This document shows positions 60,640-64,000 of a stretch of DNA of 64,000 nucleotides, piece after piece. The stretch is from Leucocoprinus leucothites (taxonomy: Eukaryota > Basidiomycota > Agaricomycetes > Agaricales > Agaricaceae). The notes below the pieces were generated by a model. The model was not told where the DNA came from, did no database searches, and saw only the letters and a list, made by a program, of their open reading frames with translations. Positions within the stretch are counted from its first letter, which is position 1. Every line of letters begins with the position of its first letter. Location of the stretch: positions 372,001-436,000 of the forward strand of contig JAACJO010000009.1 of the NCBI GenBank assembly GCA_013368445.1, given 5' to 3'. Made by a program: the position numbers and the translations under genes.

Positions 60640-61760
60640 CTACCACAGCACTATTAAATAGTTACTTCAGATATTCTTATGTGGAGTTGTGAAGTCGTAT
60701 TACTATTATACACGCCCAGCCACTCTCCGGCACGTCCTTGTCGGACTATGGTGGTCGCAGGACTGGTCCGCCCTGCGGGCGCGATCACGTCTCACGTTCG
60801 GACTATTCAATGACTGTTGGTTATGGGGGACTGTTTGGGTGACGAGATAAGCCACCTTTGTATGTGGTGCCCCCGGACTAGCGGTAGATGAGCTGACTCG
60901 CCCTAGCTCTGTGTCCGAGAGTATAACCGACCGATCCACTCGTCTCACTGTTCCGAGCAGTGGAGTCGGAGTTAGACGTTGGTTGAGGTCGATGTTAAAT
61001 TCTAGACTCATCCTACTTGCAAATGAGCTCTTGGGAGCTTGGAATCCAAATCCAGGTCATTCTTCATGTAAGGTCGGTAACTTGTACGATGTTCACATGG
61101 ACAACACATAACCGGCCATGATTTCACACCAGACATTGAAAAATGAAACAGTGCAAAGAGTTGAGGAGGGCTGACGGTAGAAATCGGTGCGAAAGAGGAG
61201 AGTTCGAGGCTGTCTACTACCATGCGTTGTTCCCGTTATAGCAATTTTGATTTATCTGGTTGAAGACACCGCTCGGGCTCAATAACGGGAACGGTGTGCT
61301 CATCAAATGTTCTCTTCAACAAGAATGTGTTAGCAAGTGGCAATCTTAATCGACGAAATTAAGGACCCGGCGCGTTGGGACACCTATTAACTACAAGAGG
61401 AGCACGCTGGGGTAAAAAAAATCATTGGCAGCCCGTGCTTAACGTTTCTCGCTGTGTATGTAGCACAAATGATACTGACCACCTGGCACGTTTGTGGCCT
61501 GGTGATACTATCAGCACCGGAGTCGCGGAAGTGACAACTATGCGTGTGCTCGACGCATGGTGAAGCGCGTCCTCGTAGAGTGATAGTTTTCATGCACGAT
61601 GCTGGGTATCGATTTGGTGGTGTGCATTGGTGCTGGTCGGGAAATGGATGTCACGCACCTCCGCATGAACGAGAGGAGGGTAATGTAGTAGCCTCGAGCC
61701 CTGAATAAAGCAAGAAAAAAGGGAGGTAGCGGGTGAGCATTGTTAGTCGCGCTCGGCTAT
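60640..61760. other. Spacer with no supported gene
   Basis: About 1.1 kb. I see no domain and no splice-compatible series of frames. CpG density is normal here, unlike in the 39-53 kb island. Confidence 0.35.
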
Positions 61761-62363
61761 GGTAGTTAACCCGCATTCGCCTGGCATGAGAGCCTCTTAT
61801 TGCGTCAGTGATACCGAATACACGGTTAATCAGCGACGATTTCCCAACATCAGACTGGTGGGTGATTAGCACGATGGTGCGAGAAGACAAGACTGCAGGG
61901 AACTGACTCGACCGACTGACAGGATGCGGAATCTAAATCGTCTAGGTGAGTAGAAACGACTCGGGTTCTGAAAGCTGTACCTACATCTCCACACTCTTGG
62001 TGATCTCATCGATCATAGACTCGGGTTCCATGATAATTGAGGTTAGGGAGTATCGACTAATGCGCTCAAGTCACCATCACCCTTGCAGCCTTCTTGTTTG
62101 TTGACACGACGCGGGATTGATAGCGGATTATGATTGATCGATAGCGACTGCTGTACTTAGATAGTGAGAAATAGAATCGACATTGACAGAGGAAATGAAT
62201 GGCGTGTCCGAACCGCAAGACGACGATTGGTCCATTGCCGAGATCACATGCCCGATATGTGAACAGTTGTCAGACCCATGACTCTGGGTGTGACAACTCT
62301 CATCGATCATCGATCATCCCTCGCCATTGGCGGATAACTGAAGGGCGTGAACTTCATTTCATT
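61761..62363. repeat. Segmental duplication, copy 2
   Basis: Second copy of the block at 55431-56050. It includes the first GTPase exons on the minus strand and the shared upstream leader, and ends about 75 bases before the start of the plus-strand GTPase gene. Confidence 0.85.
61770..62031 (-). pseudogene. N-terminal fragment of an AIG1-like GTPase
   Basis: Partial copy of the GTPase at 53-55.7 kb. It starts MEPESMIDEI at 62031, has the P-loop exon SDVGKSSLINRVFGITDA, and then ends at the duplication border. The P-loop Gly of GRSGVGKSS is replaced by Asp (SDVGKSS). No downstream exons follow, so it cannot encode a whole GTPase. Confidence 0.75.
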
Positions 62364-62435
62364 ACCAAGAAAGTCATTCAGAGGCTCTTCTTGCGCGACT
62401 CACTCCCGTCTTCCTTCCCAAACCCCGTTGCTGCA

Positions 62436-64000
62436 ATGTCTACGCAACAGGCCCCTCGTCAGCTCCCAAAAATCAAGTTCCGAGTCCTGATTATTGGAAG
62501 GGCAAATGCTGGCAAAACCTCTATCTTACAGAGAGTCTGCGACACTACGGATAGTCCAGTTATTTACAGGCGAAATGGCTGGGAGGAAGAACCGGTACGG
62601 TGTCTAAGGTTAACTCTGCCAGTTTGGTCTCACCATCTTACTAGATTCAACTCGACCCATCCATGGATGTGGGTAATATAGTACCATTTGTCGGTTACTA
62701 CTGATCCTTGAGCCAGCGTGGCGAACACAAGATTGATGACGAGATCATTTTCTCCAATCATAAAGGTTATGTTTTTCATGATTCCCGCGGATTTGAGTCG
62801 GGGGGTGTAAATGAGTTGGAGATTGTGCAGAACTTTGTGCAACAGAAGTCTGGAGAACCACGACTGGCATCTAGATTACACGCGATATGGTTCGGAGTTT
62901 TGAGCATTTATGATTGCGACTACTGACAGTCATATTTAAAGGTACTGTGTTCCCATGGACAACCAGCGACCGGGGCTTGATTTGAAGCATTTCAAAGATA
63001 TCTGCCCTGATCAAAACGGTGTGTGAGTATGAAGCGTTGCCATAGAGGTTAACTCATGATTTTGAAGTCCCTGTTATTGCAGTGTTCACAAAATATGACC
63101 AATTCAAGCTGGACGTGGAAATGGATTTGGAGGATGGGGATGTCAATGGGGCGGAGACCACGCCTGAGATACAGTTTGAGGAGAACTACCTCTGCCACCT
63201 TGGTGCCAGAGCTAAGTATGTGCGATTAGAGAGTGAGTTCAGGATATAGATTTTTAGCCATGTGCTAATGCTTGTCTGTTAGAAATGCACAAGCCAGATG
63301 GGTGCTGCAAGGAACTTATTGAAGAGACAGCTAGAGTGTTGAATGACAATGTGGTGACCTTGATGCTTGTGGCAGTGCAGAGGAGTAATGTGGAATTGAG
63401 TGTCAAGTTAGCTGTTGAGCGGTGAGTATGCTTGCATAAGAGATGTGGAGGGTTATATGACATTCCACAAACACAGTACATTACCACATTTAAGGAGTGA
63501 TGCTGAAGATATTATGAAGAAATGTTTGAGGTCATTCCCATACATCTGGGTGGGTGCCTCTGCTCACTCCACTTGCTCTGTTTTCCCCCTGCTGATGTTG
63601 GCTGTCCTCTGTTCTCCAGGATGTAAGTGCCTGTGCTGGCTTGCTCTGTTTTCCCCCTGCTGATGTTGGCTGTCCTCTGTTCTCCAGGTTGTGAGTGCCT
63701 GTGCTGGCTTGGTCTGTTTTCCCTCTGCTGATGTTGGCTGTCCTCTGTTCTCCAGGATGTGAGTGCCTGTGCTGGCTTGCTCTGTTTCCCCCCTGCTGAT
63801 GTTGGCTGTCCTCTGTTCTCCAGTGGGTGAGTGCCTGTGCTGGCTTGGTCTGTTTTCCCCCTGCTGATGTTGGCTGTCCTCTGTTCTCTAGGAAGTGAGT
63901 GCCTGTGCTGGCTTGCTCTGTTTTCCCCCCGCTGATGTTGGCTATCCTCTGTTCTCCAGGTTGTGAGTGCCTGTGCTGGCTTGGTCTGTTTTCCCTCTGC
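62436..64000 (+). CDS. AIG1/HSR1-like GTPase, 3' end beyond the window
   Basis: A second GTPase of the same expanded family, divergent from the fragment next to it. Exons seen are 62436-62594, 62645-62668, 62717-62889, 62942-63018, 63068-63232, 63283-63421 and 63480-63549. All phases match and no stop occurs. It opens MSTQQAPRQLPKIKFRVLIIG with GRANAGKTS as Walker A. G3 is within FHDSRGFESGG; FTKYDQF is the G4-like region. YCVPMDNQRPGLDL is a family block. The last visible exon ends PYIW at TGG (63549). The following intron runs into a 68-bp tandem repeat that continues past the window edge, so the C-terminus is not visible. Confidence 0.8.
63550..64000 (+). repeat. 68-bp tandem repeat with splice sites in each unit
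   Basis: After a first, slightly longer unit from 63550, a tandem array begins. The donor GTRAGTGCCTG recurs at 63623, 63691, 63759, 63827, 63895 and 63963, exactly 68 bases apart. Each unit ends in a pyrimidine-rich tract and acceptor (CTCTGTTCTCCAG or CTCTAG), followed by three bases (GAT, GTT, GAT, TGG, GAA, GTT) and then the next donor. Units differ at few positions. The array continues beyond 64000. Confidence 0.9.

Noticed and set aside
1..64000. tRNA, rRNA genes and CRISPR arrays
   Set aside because: No cloverleaf with GTTCGA-type box, no rRNA-like segment and no spaced direct repeats were seen; the right-edge array is contiguous, not spacer-separated.

Overview
The window looks like chromosomal DNA of an agaricomycete (mushroom-forming basidiomycete). 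The signs are: genes cut by many short introns of about 45-70 bases, mostly GT-AG; a class I hydrophobin; an HSPA12-like Hsp70 tandem pair; a tandem pair of basidiomycete-type multi-pass membrane proteins; decayed DUF4246 and DUF6698-like genes; and AIG1-like small-GTPase paralogues next to a Ty3/gypsy relic. All gene models below were spliced by eye, with reading frame kept across every exon junction unless I say otherwise.

Layout. 0.25-5.8 kb: two tandem Hsp70-like genes. 6.0-7.2 kb: alpha/beta hydrolase (minus). 7.2-10.4 kb: no clear gene. 10.4-11.6 kb: SDHB of respiratory complex II. 11.9-13.3 kb: class I methyltransferase. 14.3-14.85 kb: hydrophobin, facing a small secreted protein (15.1-15.9 kb, minus). 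17.7-18.2 kb: a one-helix membrane protein, convergent with a PrxQ/Dot5-type nuclear peroxiredoxin (18.4-19.5 kb, minus). 20.5-23.7 kb: FHA-RING (Dma1/RNF8-like) ubiquitin ligase with an unusually long last intron, directly followed on the same strand by a GPI-type GH16 glucanase (23.9-25.5 kb). 27.0 kb: a small basic protein. 28-31.1 kb: two tandem membrane-protein paralogues. 32.2-34.2 kb: a decayed DUF4246 gene. 34.4-36.2 kb: a signal-anchored histidine acid phosphatase (phytase family). 36.7-38.4 kb: an F-box-like protein.

From about 38.8 to 53.9 kb the sequence becomes visibly poor in CpG and rich in A/T. This island holds a Ty3/gypsy relic whose stops and lost arginines look like CGN to TGN transitions, a minus-strand gene relic, and a DUF6698-like relic that is split by a CpG-containing solo LTR with a 5-bp target duplication. 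At 53-55.7 kb an AIG1-like GTPase pseudogene is interrupted by a 782-bp TA-flanked inverted-repeat element. The GTPase reading frame resumes exactly across that insertion. The GTPase promoter region (55.4-56.05 kb) is duplicated at 61.76-62.36 kb, where it lies upstream of a second, divergent GTPase gene (62.4 kb to the window end).

The most unusual structure is at the right edge. The last visible intron of that second GTPase gene runs into an exact 68-bp tandem repeat, and every unit carries a 3' splice acceptor, three bases, and a 5' splice donor. The array could work as a chain of 3-nt micro-exons or of recursive splice sites.

Working together, the recognised genes are ordinary housekeeping (SDHB, peroxiredoxin, ubiquitin ligase) mixed with cell-wall and secreted functions (hydrophobin, GH16, phosphatase, secreted protein). 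I see no biosynthetic cluster.
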